Origin: Jannaschia helgolandensis
GTDB taxonomy: Bacteria; Pseudomonadota; Alphaproteobacteria; Rhodobacterales; Rhodobacteraceae
NCBI RefSeq assembly: GCF_900109285.1
Contig: NZ_FNZQ01000005.1
Coordinates: 124,001-188,000 of the forward strand
Direction of reading: 5' to 3'
DNA: 64,000 nucleotides
Both the position numbers and the translations under genes were made by a program. Under the pieces are notes generated by a model, which was not told where the DNA came from, ran no database searches, and saw only the letters and a list, made by a program, of their open reading frames with translations. Each line of letters opens with the position of its first letter. Position 1 is the stretch's first letter. Below, one piece after another: positions 19,260-28,228 of this stretch.

Positions 19260-19709
19260 ATGGGACCCGTGGTCGCGACAGAATTTACTCCCTGGCTTTC
19301 TCTGCTCGGAGGTGTGCTGATCGGCCTGAGCGCCGTCATGGTCATGGGAATGTTCGGCAAGATTGCCGGGATTGCAGGGATCACAAAAGGCCTGACATCC
19401 GCGGTTCCGGGTCTGGCAACAACCGGTGACCGAAGCTGGCGGTTGTCATTTTTGCTGGGGCTGGTGGTCGCCCCATTGGCCGTGCTGCTGGCGACGGGAT
19501 CGTTTCCGCAACAGACCGTTCCGACCAGCCTTGCGGGCATGGCGCTGGCCGGACTTCTTGTCGGTTTCGGCACTGCCTTCGGATCGGGCTGTACCTCGGG
19601 CCACGGCGTGTGCGGGCTGGCGCGCCTGTCGCCGCGATCTGCTGCCGCCGTCGCGGTCTTCGTGGCCGCAGCCGTACTGACAACCACCATCGTTCGCCAC
19701 GTCCTCTGA
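19260..19709 (+). CDS. YeeE/YedE family (PmpA-like) membrane protein
   Basis: 149 residues with four hydrophobic segments. The GFGTAFGSGCTSGHGVCGLARLS segment near residues 101-123 has the conserved Cys/Gly motif of the YeeE/YedE sulfur-transport family. It is half of a split transporter; the partner follows 11 bases later. In BigR operons of Agrobacterium and Xylella such pairs are thought to move thiosulfate or other sulfur compounds. It begins the operon divergent from the SqrR/BigR-like gene. Confidence 0.85.
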   Translation: MGPVVATEFTPWLSLLGGVLIGLSAVMVMGMFGKIAGIAGITKGLTSAVPGLATTGDRSWRLSFLLGLVVAPLAVLLATGSFPQQTVPTSLAGMALAGLLVGFGTAFGSGCTSGHGVCGLARLSPRSAAAVAVFVAAAVLTTTIVRHVL

Positions 19710-19720
19710 GGAGCCTTAAG

Positions 19721-20155
19721 ATGCGCAATATCATAGGGTTCGCCGCCGGATTGATCTTCGGTCTGGGTCTTATCGTTTCTGGCATGGCCAATCCGGCCAA
19801 AGTCCTGAACTTCCTTGACATACTCGGGCCGTGGGACCCCAGCCTGGCCTTCGTGATGGGCGGTGCGTCGGTCACTGCCTTCATCGGCTACCGTCTGGTG
19901 TGGCGGCGCGGCACTCCTGTCATGGGAACGCAGTTCGACCTGCCCGCCAGCGGCACCATAGACGCACCGTTGCTGACTGGTGCGGCGATCTTCGGCGTGG
20001 GCTGGGGTCTGGGCGGGTTCTGCCCGGGGCCGGCCTGGGCCTCGCTGGCAATCGGATCGACCGGAATCCTCGTTTTTCTTCCAGCAATGCTGATTGGTAT
20101 CGTGCTGGCCGATTTCGGAAAGTCATCTCCCCTCTTCGCAAAAAAAGGAGCGTAA
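19721..20155 (+). CDS. YeeE/YedE family (PmpB-like) membrane protein
   Basis: 144 residues, second half of the split YeeE/YedE transporter (DUF6691-like). The motif GVGWGLGGFCPGPAWASL near residues 89-106 contains the single conserved Cys. The start at 19721 has a GAGGAG site nine bases upstream, whereas the longer frame from 19610 overlaps the previous gene. It is followed within three bases by the metallo-hydrolase gene. Confidence 0.85.
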   Translation: MRNIIGFAAGLIFGLGLIVSGMANPAKVLNFLDILGPWDPSLAFVMGGASVTAFIGYRLVWRRGTPVMGTQFDLPASGTIDAPLLTGAAIFGVGWGLGGFCPGPAWASLAIGSTGILVFLPAMLIGIVLADFGKSSPLFAKKGA

Positions 20156-20157
20156 TC

Positions 20158-21069
20158 ATGTCCAAGCTGAACGACCCGGTCGTGCGCCATTCCGCGTCAT
20201 CTGGCCAAGACAGCCCCGATGTCTGGGGCATCTACGAACCCGATACCGGATCGATTCAGTATATCTGCGCCGATCCCTCGACGAAGAAGGCCGCGCTGAT
20301 TGACGTGGTACTGAATTTCGACCCTGCCAGCTTCGCGGTCGATACGCGCAGCATGGATCAGGTGCTGAACCTGGTGGAACAGGAGGGGCTTACGGTCCAA
20401 TGGGTCCTCGACACCCATCCCCACGCCGATCACCTGATGGCATCGTCGCAACTGAAAGAGCGCACCGGCGCACCGAATGCCATCGGTGAGAAAGTCAAAG
20501 AGATCGCCGAGATCTGGCGCGGGATCTATCACACGCCGGATGCCTTTGACCCGGAGCGTGACTTTGACCGGCTTTTTGCCGATGGCGATACGTTCAGACT
20601 GGGCGATATGGACATGCGCGTGATGCTGTCGCCGGGACACACGCTGGGATCCATCACATATATCTGCGGTGACGCGGCCTTTGTTCACGACACGTTCATG
20701 CAACCCGACAGTGGAACCGCACGCGCCGATTTCCCCGGTGGCACGACCGAGGATCTGTGGAATTCACTTCAGGCGATCTTCGAGCTTCCCGACGACACAC
20801 GACTTTTTGTCGGTCACGATTACGGTTCGAAAGGACGGGACGAGCCTGAGTGGGAAGCGACCGTCAAGACGCACAAAGCGAAAAACATCCATGTAAAAGC
20901 TGGAACTGCCAAACAGGACTATATCAAGACGCGGGAAGAGCGGGATGCGATCCTGTCATTGCCTGACCGGATGCTGGCGGCGCTGCAAATCAATCTGCGC
21001 GGGGGCAATTTGCCCGAAGCGGAAGACGACGGCGGCCACTACCTGAAAATCCCAGTCGGAAAATTCTGA
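20158..21069 (+). CDS. blh: MBL-fold persulfide-dioxygenase-like hydrolase (Blh type)
   Basis: 303 residues of the metallo-beta-lactamase fold. The metal motif THPHADH near residues 85-91, a downstream SPGHT near 160 and the Asp-containing VHDTF and VGHDY segments fit the ETHE1/Blh group, which oxidises glutathione persulfide to sulfite. The start at 20158 follows AAAAAAGGAG at about 20141-20150. The upstream frame overlaps the transporter gene. In BigR operons the equivalent gene is blh. It acts with the rhodanese just downstream in sulfide detoxification. Confidence 0.87.
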   Translation: MSKLNDPVVRHSASSGQDSPDVWGIYEPDTGSIQYICADPSTKKAALIDVVLNFDPASFAVDTRSMDQVLNLVEQEGLTVQWVLDTHPHADHLMASSQLKERTGAPNAIGEKVKEIAEIWRGIYHTPDAFDPERDFDRLFADGDTFRLGDMDMRVMLSPGHTLGSITYICGDAAFVHDTFMQPDSGTARADFPGGTTEDLWNSLQAIFELPDDTRLFVGHDYGSKGRDEPEWEATVKTHKAKNIHVKAGTAKQDYIKTREERDAILSLPDRMLAALQINLRGGNLPEAEDDGGHYLKIPVGKF

Positions 21070-21088
21070 AAAATAAGGAGCGAAACTC

Positions 21089-21475
21089 ATGAGCAAATCC
21101 ATGAAAGACCTTGTCGCCGATGCCAGATCACACATCGATACGATCAGCCCCGCCGAAGCCCATGAGGCCATGCAAGGTGGCGACATGATCCTCGATGTGC
21201 GCGAACCGGCGGAGTTGGATAACGACGGCGCGGTCGACGGCGCGGTTCATATCCCCCGCGGGCTGGTCGAAGCACAGGCCGACCCGGAAACCGGCAAGGG
21301 CAATGCCGCTCTGACCGCCAGGCGCGATGGCGGAGGCCGCGTGCATGTCCTGTGTGCCTCGGGGGCCCGTGCCGCGCTTGCTGCCGACAGCCTTAAGCAG
21401 ATGGGCTATGACGCCACGGTGATTGATGGCGGCCTTGCGGCCTGGAAGAAGGCGGGTCTTCCGCTTCGTTCCTGA
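21089..21475 (+). CDS. Single-domain rhodanese
   Basis: 128 residues, one rhodanese domain. DVREPAELDNDGAVDGAVHIPRG is the substrate-side loop (about 35-57) and LCASGARAALAA near residue 88 holds the active-site Cys and anion-binding loop. It would move sulfane sulfur between glutathione persulfide and acceptors such as sulfite, alongside the persulfide dioxygenase. An AAGGAG site precedes the start. Five bases separate it from the SulP gene. Confidence 0.9.
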   Translation: MSKSMKDLVADARSHIDTISPAEAHEAMQGGDMILDVREPAELDNDGAVDGAVHIPRGLVEAQADPETGKGNAALTARRDGGGRVHVLCASGARAALAADSLKQMGYDATVIDGGLAAWKKAGLPLRS

Positions 21476-21480
21476 CAGCC

Positions 21481-23232
21481 ATGCATCGGCTGTCGCGATA
21501 CCTGCCCGTCCTCGACTGGGGGCGGCGCTACAATGCGGACAAACTGGGTGCGGACCTGGTTGCGGCATTGATCGTGACGATCATGTTGATCCCGCAATCG
21601 CTGGCCTATGCGCTGCTGGCCGGATTACCGCCCGAGGCGGGAATCTATGCCTCGATCCTGCCGATCGTACTCTATGCGATCTTCGGCACCTCGCGCAGCC
21701 TGGCCGTCGGGCCGGTCGCCGTCATTTCACTGATGACGGCGGCGGCGATCGGCGGTCTGGGTGACCAGGGGATCGACTATGCCACCGCTGCGCTGACGCT
21801 GGCGTTCCTGTCCGGTGCGTTTCTGCTGCTTCTTGGGGTGTTTCGACTGGGGTTCATTGCCAATTTCCTGTCCCATCCCGTCATCGCGGGATTCATCACC
21901 GCCAGCGGCATCCTGATCGCCACAAGTCAGTTGAAACATATCCTGGGTATCGAAGCCTCTGGCGATACATTGCTGGAACTGGTCCCAGACCTTTGGAGGA
22001 CGATTGGCTCCATCAACTGGATCACTGCCGCGATCGGCCTGTCGGTCATTGTCTTTCTTTACTGGGTCCGCAGCGGGCTGAAACCGCTTTTACGGCGCAT
22101 CGGCCTTGGCCCCACCCTGTCTGAGATGGGGGCCAAGGCTGGTCCGGTCTTCGCCGTTGTGGCCAGCACACTGGCGGTCTGGGCTTTCGACCTGACCGGG
22201 CGCGGTGTCGATATTGTCGGCTCCGTGCCGCAGTCGCTTCCGCCGCTGACGCTGCCCTCGTTCCAGCCCTCGGTTTTGACGGCGATGATCGGCCCGGCCA
22301 TTTTGCTGTCGATCATCGGCTTTGTGGAATCCATTTCGGTCGCACAAACCCTCGCGGCCAGACGCCGCCAACGCATCGATCCGAACCAGGAACTGATCGG
22401 TCTTGGTGCAGCCAACCTTGGCGCGGCCTTCAGCGGCGGCTTTCCTGTCACGGGTGGATTTTCACGCTCAGTCGTCAACTTCGATGCGGGTGCCCGGACC
22501 CCTGCGGCAGGCGTTTTCACCGCCGCAGGGCTTGCGATTGCAGCCCTGGCCCTGACGCCGCTGATCTATTTCCTGCCCAATGCCACGCTGGCCGCAACGA
22601 TCATCGTCGCGGTTCTGAGCCTTGTCGATTTTTCGGTCCTGAAACGCACGTGGCGGTATTCACGCGCCGATTTCGCGGCCGTCTCGGCGACGATCCTGCT
22701 GACGCTGATTTTCGGTGTCGAGGCGGGTGTTTCAGCAGGTGTCCTGATTTCGGTTTTGATCCACGTCTATAGATCGTCCCGCCCGCATATGGCCATCGTG
22801 GGACAGGTTCCGGACACCGAGCATTACCGCAACGTGAACCGCCACGACGTGATCACGGATGACAGCATACTGTCGATCCGCGTGGACGAGAGCCTGTATT
22901 TTGCCAATGCCCGCAACCTCGAAGACCGGATCTATGACATGACCGCCGACCGGGGCGACCTGAAGCACGTCATCCTGATGTGCTCGGCCGTCAATGAGAT
23001 CGACATGAGCGCGCTGGAAAGTCTTGAGGCGATCAATAGCCGCCTGAAAGCCCGTGGTATCACCTTTCATCTGAGCGAGGTGAAGGGGCCGGTGATGGAT
23101 CGGCTGAAGACCAGCTCCTTCCTCGACGATCTGACCGGCAAGGTGTTCCTGACCCAGCATGGCGCGGTCCGTTGTCTTGCCGAGACGGCTCAGACCTACC
23201 CTTCCCCTTCCAGAGACGGAGTATCCATTTGA
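21481..23232 (+). CDS. SulP family inorganic anion transporter
   Basis: 583 residues. The N-terminal 400 residues hold the membrane core (PQSLAYALLAGLPPEAGIYASILP is a hallmark of SulP), and a STAS domain lies at about 440-555 (VILMCSAVNEIDMSALESLE). In sulfide operons of this type SulP probably exports sulfite or sulfate produced by the dioxygenase, though import is also possible. Its stop codon overlaps the TTG start of the multicopper oxidase gene. Confidence 0.9.
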   Translation: MHRLSRYLPVLDWGRRYNADKLGADLVAALIVTIMLIPQSLAYALLAGLPPEAGIYASILPIVLYAIFGTSRSLAVGPVAVISLMTAAAIGGLGDQGIDYATAALTLAFLSGAFLLLLGVFRLGFIANFLSHPVIAGFITASGILIATSQLKHILGIEASGDTLLELVPDLWRTIGSINWITAAIGLSVIVFLYWVRSGLKPLLRRIGLGPTLSEMGAKAGPVFAVVASTLAVWAFDLTGRGVDIVGSVPQSLPPLTLPSFQPSVLTAMIGPAILLSIIGFVESISVAQTLAARRRQRIDPNQELIGLGAANLGAAFSGGFPVTGGFSRSVVNFDAGARTPAAGVFTAAGLAIAALALTPLIYFLPNATLAATIIVAVLSLVDFSVLKRTWRYSRADFAAVSATILLTLIFGVEAGVSAGVLISVLIHVYRSSRPHMAIVGQVPDTEHYRNVNRHDVITDDSILSIRVDESLYFANARNLEDRIYDMTADRGDLKHVILMCSAVNEIDMSALESLEAINSRLKARGITFHLSEVKGPVMDRLKTSSFLDDLTGKVFLTQHGAVRCLAETAQTYPSPSRDGVSI

Positions 23233-24680
23233 AACGGCGCCAATTTCTGAGCCTCGGTGTCGCGACCCTTGCCGCACCTGCCATAATCAGCCGACGGACC
23301 GTCGCCGCCGAACCGGGCGCGCCGCTGCCGATCCCGGACGTGATGGAGGTCGGTCCCGGTGCTGGCAATATCCTGTCCGCAATCAAGGGCAGAGCTGAAC
23401 TCATTCCCGGAGTTGAGTCCGATACACTGGGCTACGGGCAGGATTATCTCGGACCGCTCCTTCGGTTCCAACGTGGGCGCACCGCCAGTATCGATGTGGA
23501 AAATCGCACCGACGATCCGATCACCGCCCATTGGCACGGGATGCATGTGCCTGGATACCTGGACGGTGGGCCGCAACTCGCCTTCGGTCCGGGCAAGACC
23601 TGGTCTCCGGAGCTCCCAGTCGATCATCCCGCGGCAACCCTGTTCTACCATAGTCACGTTCACGGCCGCACCGCCGAACAGGTCTACCGTGGTCTGGCGG
23701 GCATGATTATCATCGACGACCCCGAAATCGACGATCCGCTGCCCCGCGACTATGGCGTGAATGATTTTCCGCTGATCGTGCAGGATCGCAGCTTCGACCG
23801 ATCGGGAAGACTGACCTATGATCTGGGCATGATGGGAAGGATGCAGGGTTTCCACGGAGATGACGTGCTGGTCAACGGTGCGATCCGTCCCAAGCTGACC
23901 GTGCCCGCGGGGCTGGTGCGCTTACGGTTGCTGAACGCATCCAACGCCCGGATCTATGATTTCAACTTCACCGACGGTCGGCAATTCCATCAGGTCGCCA
24001 GCGACGGCGGCCTGCTGCCCTCGCCTGCCGCCATGGTCAATCTGCGTCTTGCCCCGGCAGAACGGGCCGAAATCATCGTCGACTTCTCGGATCAGTCTGC
24101 CATTCGCCTGGTCTCGCAGAATGTCGGTAGTGGCGGGATGATGGGTGGCGGGAATAATACCGCAACACTCGACGTCATGTCTTTCGATGTCGGCGATGCG
24201 TCAACATCCGGTCCCGTGCAATTGCCCGGGTCTTTGCCCGCGACAGTCTCCGATCTCGGCGAACCCGTTCGCACCCGCGAGTTCATCTTGAACATCAGTT
24301 CCGGAAACATGATCAGCAGCATGCTGAACAATCTGATCGGACAGGACAGGCAGACAATGGGCATCAATGGTGAGCCCTATGATATGTCGCGCATCGACCA
24401 GCAGGTGCAGTTGGGCGAAACCGAGCTCTGGCGCATCAATGCCGACATGATGACGCATCCGTTTCACGTTCACGGCGTGTCCTTTCAGGTCGTCACCATG
24501 GGCGGGCGGGCGGTCAACCCCGCAGAGATTGGATGGAAGGACGTGGTGCATGTCGAAGGACCGACCGAGATTTTGCTCCAGTTCGACAAACCGGCAACGA
24601 TCGACACGCCATTCATGTATCACTGCCATATCCTCGAACACGAAGATGCGGAAATGATGGGGCAATTCACGGTCGGATGA
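23229..24680 (+). CDS. Tat-exported multicopper oxidase
   Basis: 483 residues. The first residues, KRRQFLSLG, followed by an Ala-rich stretch ending at about residue 31 form a twin-arginine signal, so the enzyme is exported folded. Copper ligands are visible in four places: HWHGMHV near 101, HSHVHGRT near 141, HPFHVHGVSF near 411 and HCHILEHED near 465, the last with the type 1 Cys. A TTG start at 23229 was chosen because an ACGGAG site lies eight bases upstream and TTGA overlaps the SulP stop. It resembles CueO/SufI-type oxidases. Membership in a sulfide operon is unusual and may link periplasmic copper or sulfur oxidation. Confidence 0.88.
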   Translation: MKRRQFLSLGVATLAAPAIISRRTVAAEPGAPLPIPDVMEVGPGAGNILSAIKGRAELIPGVESDTLGYGQDYLGPLLRFQRGRTASIDVENRTDDPITAHWHGMHVPGYLDGGPQLAFGPGKTWSPELPVDHPAATLFYHSHVHGRTAEQVYRGLAGMIIIDDPEIDDPLPRDYGVNDFPLIVQDRSFDRSGRLTYDLGMMGRMQGFHGDDVLVNGAIRPKLTVPAGLVRLRLLNASNARIYDFNFTDGRQFHQVASDGGLLPSPAAMVNLRLAPAERAEIIVDFSDQSAIRLVSQNVGSGGMMGGGNNTATLDVMSFDVGDASTSGPVQLPGSLPATVSDLGEPVRTREFILNISSGNMISSMLNNLIGQDRQTMGINGEPYDMSRIDQQVQLGETELWRINADMMTHPFHVHGVSFQVVTMGGRAVNPAEIGWKDVVHVEGPTEILLQFDKPATIDTPFMYHCHILEHEDAEMMGQFTVG

Positions 24681-24728
24681 CACCGGTCCGCATTTTCCGG
24701 CTCGGCCGTCTTGGCGACTGTGCCTGTG

Positions 24729-25003
24729 TTAATGCCATATGCGAACGCGGTTCCGCTTGTCGCGCCAGAACATCAGTTCAAGCTCCTGTGCGAGAAGGGC
24801 CGCAAGGGAATGCCTCAAAGTCGAGGAGCGCACGGTCCCGCGCAGGTGGTTTTGCCAGAGACGGCTTTTGACCAGCGTCGGCCCACTTCGGCGCACTGGC
24901 CGATTTTTCGGAGGTGCGATGCCGATGTAGAGCAGGTGTTTCCCATCGCGCGGACATAGACGAAGAAGTCAAAAGTGTCGTGGAGCGAGGCAGACTCAAA
25001 GCG
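24729..25003 (-). pseudogene. Broken GIY-YIG nuclease-like gene
   Basis: Two adjacent minus-strand frames together read as one protein. The first part (25003 down to about 24950) gives FESASLHDTFDFFVYVR. The second (24950 to the stop at 24729-24731) gives RDGKHLLYIGIAP, then HLRGTVRSSTLRHSLAALL and a basic end RNRVRIWH. LYIGIAP plus a following HLRG...STLRxxLAxLL is the look of small GIY-YIG-superfamily proteins in alphaproteobacteria. The frames join if one C is missing at about 24950, and an in-frame TAG (25004-25006) cuts off the N-terminus. No start or ribosome binding site was found, so this is a decayed remnant. The stretches 24681-24728 and 25004-25088 hold nothing else that I can see. 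Confidence 0.6.
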
Positions 25004-25088
25004 CTACCCGAATGATACCCAAGGACATTTGAGCGATCTGGCGCTTGCCGCCAATATCAGCTGAGCAACTGTTTTTAATTTTTTAAAA

Positions 25089-25163
25089 TGGTGCCCGGGG
25101 GCGGAATCGAACCACCGACACGAGGATTTTCAATCCACTGCTCTACCCCTGAGCTACCCAGGC
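25089..25163 (-). tRNA. tRNA-Phe (GAA)
   Basis: Full cloverleaf on the minus strand with the acceptor stem GCCTGGG paired to CCCGGGC (one G-T pair), anticodon loop TTGAAAA giving GAA, T-loop GGTTCGATTCC and an encoded 3' CCA. It follows yacG in the same direction and is followed by an A/T-rich stretch. Confidence 0.96.
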
Positions 25164-25278
25164 ACCGGGTCCGACCGGGGTCTCCCGAAAGGGGTTCCCT
25201 GAGGTCTGCGAGGTTTGGCACCTCGCGGGGTTTGCATCGTCTAGGGCACGGCAAAATCGGTGTCCAGACGAAAAAGCG

Positions 25279-25470
25279 TCAGTTCTGGCGCGAACGGCTG
25301 TCCTTCTCCGGCTCGGCAGCGTCAATGGCTTCTTCTGCGTCATCCGGGTCGGTCGAAGGGATGGCATAGCTGCCGGTCAGCCACTTACCCAGATCGACGT
25401 CAGCGCAGCGTTTGGAACAGAACGGACGGTATTTCGCATCCGTAGGCTTGTCGCAGATCGGGCAGGTCAC
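25279..25470 (-). CDS. yacG: DNA gyrase inhibitor / zinc-binding protein YacG
   Basis: 63 residues. Four-cysteine zinc site CPICDKP (residues 3-9) and CSKRCADVDLGKWL (18-31), which is diagnostic of YacG, a small zinc protein that binds GyrB in Escherichia coli. The acidic C-terminal tail is typical. Its start overlaps the end of the RNase E/G gene by four bases. Last coding gene of the infA-maf-RNase block. Confidence 0.93.
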   Translation of the reverse strand: MTCPICDKPTDAKYRPFCSKRCADVDLGKWLTGSYAIPSTDPDDAEEAIDAAEPEKDSRSRQN

Positions 25471-26471
25471 AGCAGCTCCTCCAACGGACGACGTTCGCGG
25501 CGGCGGGTCAGTTCGAAATGGCCCAGCGGGGTCCAGCCGATCAGGCTGGTTTCGATGGCATCGGACTTCAACGCCGTGCGCAGGGCGCTTTCGAACGCCT
25601 TGCGATCCTTCTTGGGCATCGGGGCCAGGTCCAGCACGATCTGACCGCCGATCCCGCGCAAGCGCAGTTGTCGCGGCAGTTCCTTCGCCAGCGAAAGATT
25701 GGCCTTGAACCCGCCTGCCCCGCCCTCGGCGGTATTCACATCAACAGCCGTCAGGGCGCGCGTCGGCTCGATGTAGAACGTGGCCGGGCCGACGTTGACC
25801 TGCGGTGACGACAGGGCATCGAGTTGATCCTCGACCGTCGCCCAGTCCTCCGAAATCTCGGTCCCGGCCCAATCGCGCCATGCCAGGGCATGCGCGTCAG
25901 GACCATCCAGCAGGCGCTCCGCGTCCGTCCCCGGATCATCCAGCACCTGCATCGCCACACCCCAAGTCTGCGTCAGATCGTCGGTCAACGTCGATTCGTC
26001 GATGCCTTCGCAGGCCGTCCGCAGGATGATGCCGTGACCGTCGCGGTCAGGCACCGCGTCATTGGCGATTTCCAGAAGCCGGTCGCGGTCCTCGTCATCG
26101 GTCAGGCTGCGCGCAACGTTCAGGCCCGGCGCGCCGGGGGTGACGATGCAATAGCGCGATTTGAATAGCACGCGGTCGGTGACGGGGATGGCCTTGCCCG
26201 GTTCGGCATGACCCGTGACCTGCACCAGCAACGCCTGTCCGGGGGCCAGTCCCTTGGCATTGCGATGCCAGCCGGTCAGACCGTTTCCAAGCTTCACGAA
26301 CATGCCGCCCTGCCCCTTGACGGGGCGGTCGCAGATGGCACGGAACACCGTCCCCAGACCGGGCCGATCATCGTCGCCGTCGATCAACAAATCGTCCAGC
26401 CGTCCGTTTACCATGCGGGCGGCGGCGGGGCGGCCTTTGTGGTGACCGAGTATGATTTGTGTGCCGTTCAT
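25467..26471 (-). CDS. Ribonuclease E/G family protein (short form)
   Basis: 334 residues, shorter than RNase G (about 490) and RNase E. The catalytic-core segments are present: [17 protein letters not shown] with metal-binding Asp, then [12 protein letters not shown]. The protein lacks the usual C-terminal extension and zinc-link region. Short members of this type beside maf and yacG are usual in Rhodobacterales. It overlaps maf at its start and yacG at its end. Role in rRNA or mRNA processing is expected but not proven for this short form. Confidence 0.85.
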   Translation of the reverse strand: MNGTQIILGHHKGRPAAARMVNGRLDDLLIDGDDDRPGLGTVFRAICDRPVKGQGGMFVKLGNGLTGWHRNAKGLAPGQALLVQVTGHAEPGKAIPVTDRVLFKSRYCIVTPGAPGLNVARSLTDDEDRDRLLEIANDAVPDRDGHGIILRTACEGIDESTLTDDLTQTWGVAMQVLDDPGTDAERLLDGPDAHALAWRDWAGTEISEDWATVEDQLDALSSPQVNVGPATFYIEPTRALTAVDVNTAEGGAGGFKANLSLAKELPRQLRLRGIGGQIVLDLAPMPKKDRKAFESALRTALKSDAIETSLIGWTPLGHFELTRRRERRPLEELL

Positions 26472-27052
26472 CGCCAGATCTCCAGCCCTGCGGCTTGAAG
26501 CAGGTTTGCGGTTTCATGCAGGGGCAGTCCGACGACGCCGGTGAAACTGCCTTCGATCCACGACACGAAAGCACCCGCTGGCCCCTGGATCGCATAGCCG
26601 CCTGCCTTGCCCTGCCAGTCATCGGTGGCAAGGTAGCCGTTGATTTCGAAGTCCGACAGCGGCTTCAGCTTGACCGACGTCACACAGGTTCGCGTCCATA
26701 TCCGGTCGCCACGTCGCACCCCGATGCAGGTCACGACCTTGTGCCGGCGTCCCGACAGCAGGTGCAGGAATTGCGCGGCCTGACCGGCGTCGGCGGGCTT
26801 GCCCAGAATGCGCCGACCGACGGCCACCGTGGTATCGGCACAAAGTATGATATCATCGGGACCGGCCTCTACCGTGGCCAGTTTCAGCGCCGTTATCCGT
26901 TCGCAGTAAACGCGCGGAAGTTCTGCGTTTTCAGGTGTTTCATCGACATCGGGCGGGCGCACGGCGTAAGGCGTTACGCCCAACTGCGCCAACAACTCCA
27001 ACCGTCGCGGAGAGCCGGATCCGAGGATCAGGCGCGGGCCGTTGCCCGGCAC
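26468..27052 (-). CDS. maf: Maf-family nucleoside triphosphate pyrophosphatase
   Basis: 194 residues. The N-terminal [18 protein letters not shown] (about 7-24) is the Maf signature with the SxxR phosphate-binding motif. [13 protein letters not shown] and [26 protein letters not shown] are further conserved segments. Maf proteins hydrolyse dTTP/UTP or modified nucleotides to monophosphates and also affect septum formation. It follows infA by one base and overlaps the RNase E/G start by four. Confidence 0.93.
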   Translation of the reverse strand: MPGNGPRLILGSGSPRRLELLAQLGVTPYAVRPPDVDETPENAELPRVYCERITALKLATVEAGPDDIILCADTTVAVGRRILGKPADAGQAAQFLHLLSGRRHKVVTCIGVRRGDRIWTRTCVTSVKLKPLSDFEINGYLATDDWQGKAGGYAIQGPAGAFVSWIEGSFTGVVGLPLHETANLLQAAGLEIWR

Positions 27053-27053
27053 C

Positions 27054-27272
27054 TTACTTGAAGCGATAGTTGATGCGACCCTTGGTCAGGTCATAGGGCG
27101 TCATCTCGACCTGAACCTTGTCGCCGGCCAGAACGCGGATGCGGTTCTTGCGCATTTTGCCTGCCGTGTGCGCGATGATCTCATGGCCATTCTCGAGTTC
27201 GACCCGGAATGTCGCGTTCGGCAGAAGCTCGCGCACGACGCCGGGGAATTCGAGCATTTCTTCCTTGGCCAT
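27054..27272 (-). CDS. infA: Translation initiation factor IF-1
   Basis: 72 residues, a complete S1-like OB fold, beginning [13 protein letters not shown] and including [20 protein letters not shown]. The protein binds the ribosomal A site during initiation. Normal length and strong conservation make the call certain. First gene of the infA-maf-RNase-yacG unit. Confidence 0.98.
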   Translation of the reverse strand: MAKEEMLEFPGVVRELLPNATFRVELENGHEIIAHTAGKMRKNRIRVLAGDKVQVEMTPYDLTKGRINYRFK

Positions 27273-27502
27273 GGTGTCTCCTGATGTGGGGCCGCGCGAC
27301 CGGAAAACGGAGGCTTGCGGCGGGATGTGGCTAGATGGGGGGAAACCGGGAAATATTCAAGGGGATATGTGCGACGGGGACCCGCGCGTGATCGGGGATA
27401 TTACGACGGTGCATACGGAGGTATTACGTCGGTCATACAAACGTCCGTATCGGATGCCACGGCAACCGGACGACGTTCGTGTCGACAAAAGCGGAGAAGT
27501 TG

Positions 27503-28209
27503 ATGACGCAGAATGACGGACAAGTTGAGACCCCGGTCTGGTTCACGCCGTTTCCGGCTGACCCCGCGAACTACGGCCAAATGGATTTCATCGAACCCGA
27601 GGGCAGCGAAGGTATGGCGCGGCCCCTGTCGAACAGAGGCGTCCGCTCTTTCCGCCGGAACACATGCCGCTGTGCTTTCGGGATATGTCGGGCCGATACG
27701 GCGCGGATTTCAAGCGCTTCATGCCCGACTTCTTCATGTCCCGTCACGTCGTTCTGACCGTTTCGCAAAAGATGCATGATGTGCTGGTGCAGTTCGATTT
27801 GGGCGACAACCAGCTGACCGAACTGCCTTTCGTTGCGCATGACCGCGTGACGCCGAGGCCGGAACGGTTCTGGTTGTTGGCGGTGGCGGAGAAGAAATCA
27901 GGTCTGGATGTCGAGGCCTCTGCGGTCGGACCGACGGTGGTCTATGAAAACGGCACAGCGCGGTTATTGCCCAACACCCTGACGCTACATCCGACGACCA
28001 ACGATTATATGTATAACTCGATAATGGAAGCACAGGGTGGCGGCAAAATTGCCCTGTCGTCTTCGGTTCTGGATGGTGCGGACCTATGGCGTGATCCGTT
28101 GATCGGCCCGGAACTTCTGTTCGTCTCGGATCGTCTGCGTCAGGCGATCAAGGCGGCAAAGATCAAGGCGAAGAATATGCCGTTCTTTCCGGTCACGCTT
28201 GTTCCCTGA
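27503..28209 (+). pseudogene. Frameshifted Imm11-like (DUF1629) gene
   Basis: The ATG at 27503 has a GGAG site and gives MTQNDGQVETPVWFTPFPAD and so on to EPEGSEG at about 27613. The continuation is in the frame one base back, where YGAAPVEQRRPLFPPEHMPL leads into a long open frame ending at 28209. One missing base in the GAAGGTATGG area explains the break. The second part ends with PELLFVSDRLRQAIKAAKI, the style of Imm11 immunity proteins. A downstream ATG at 27664 could still give 181 residues. The gene points against its neighbours inside an otherwise conserved housekeeping block. Sequencing error is possible. Confidence 0.6.
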
Positions 28210-28228
28210 ACCGTCGCCTAAAGGCCCC

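Noticed and set aside
27413-27463. ATACGGA and TCCGTAT arms upstream of the Imm11-like gene as an operator or riboswitch
   Set aside because: Arms are only seven bases, far apart, with no promoter elements placed around them.
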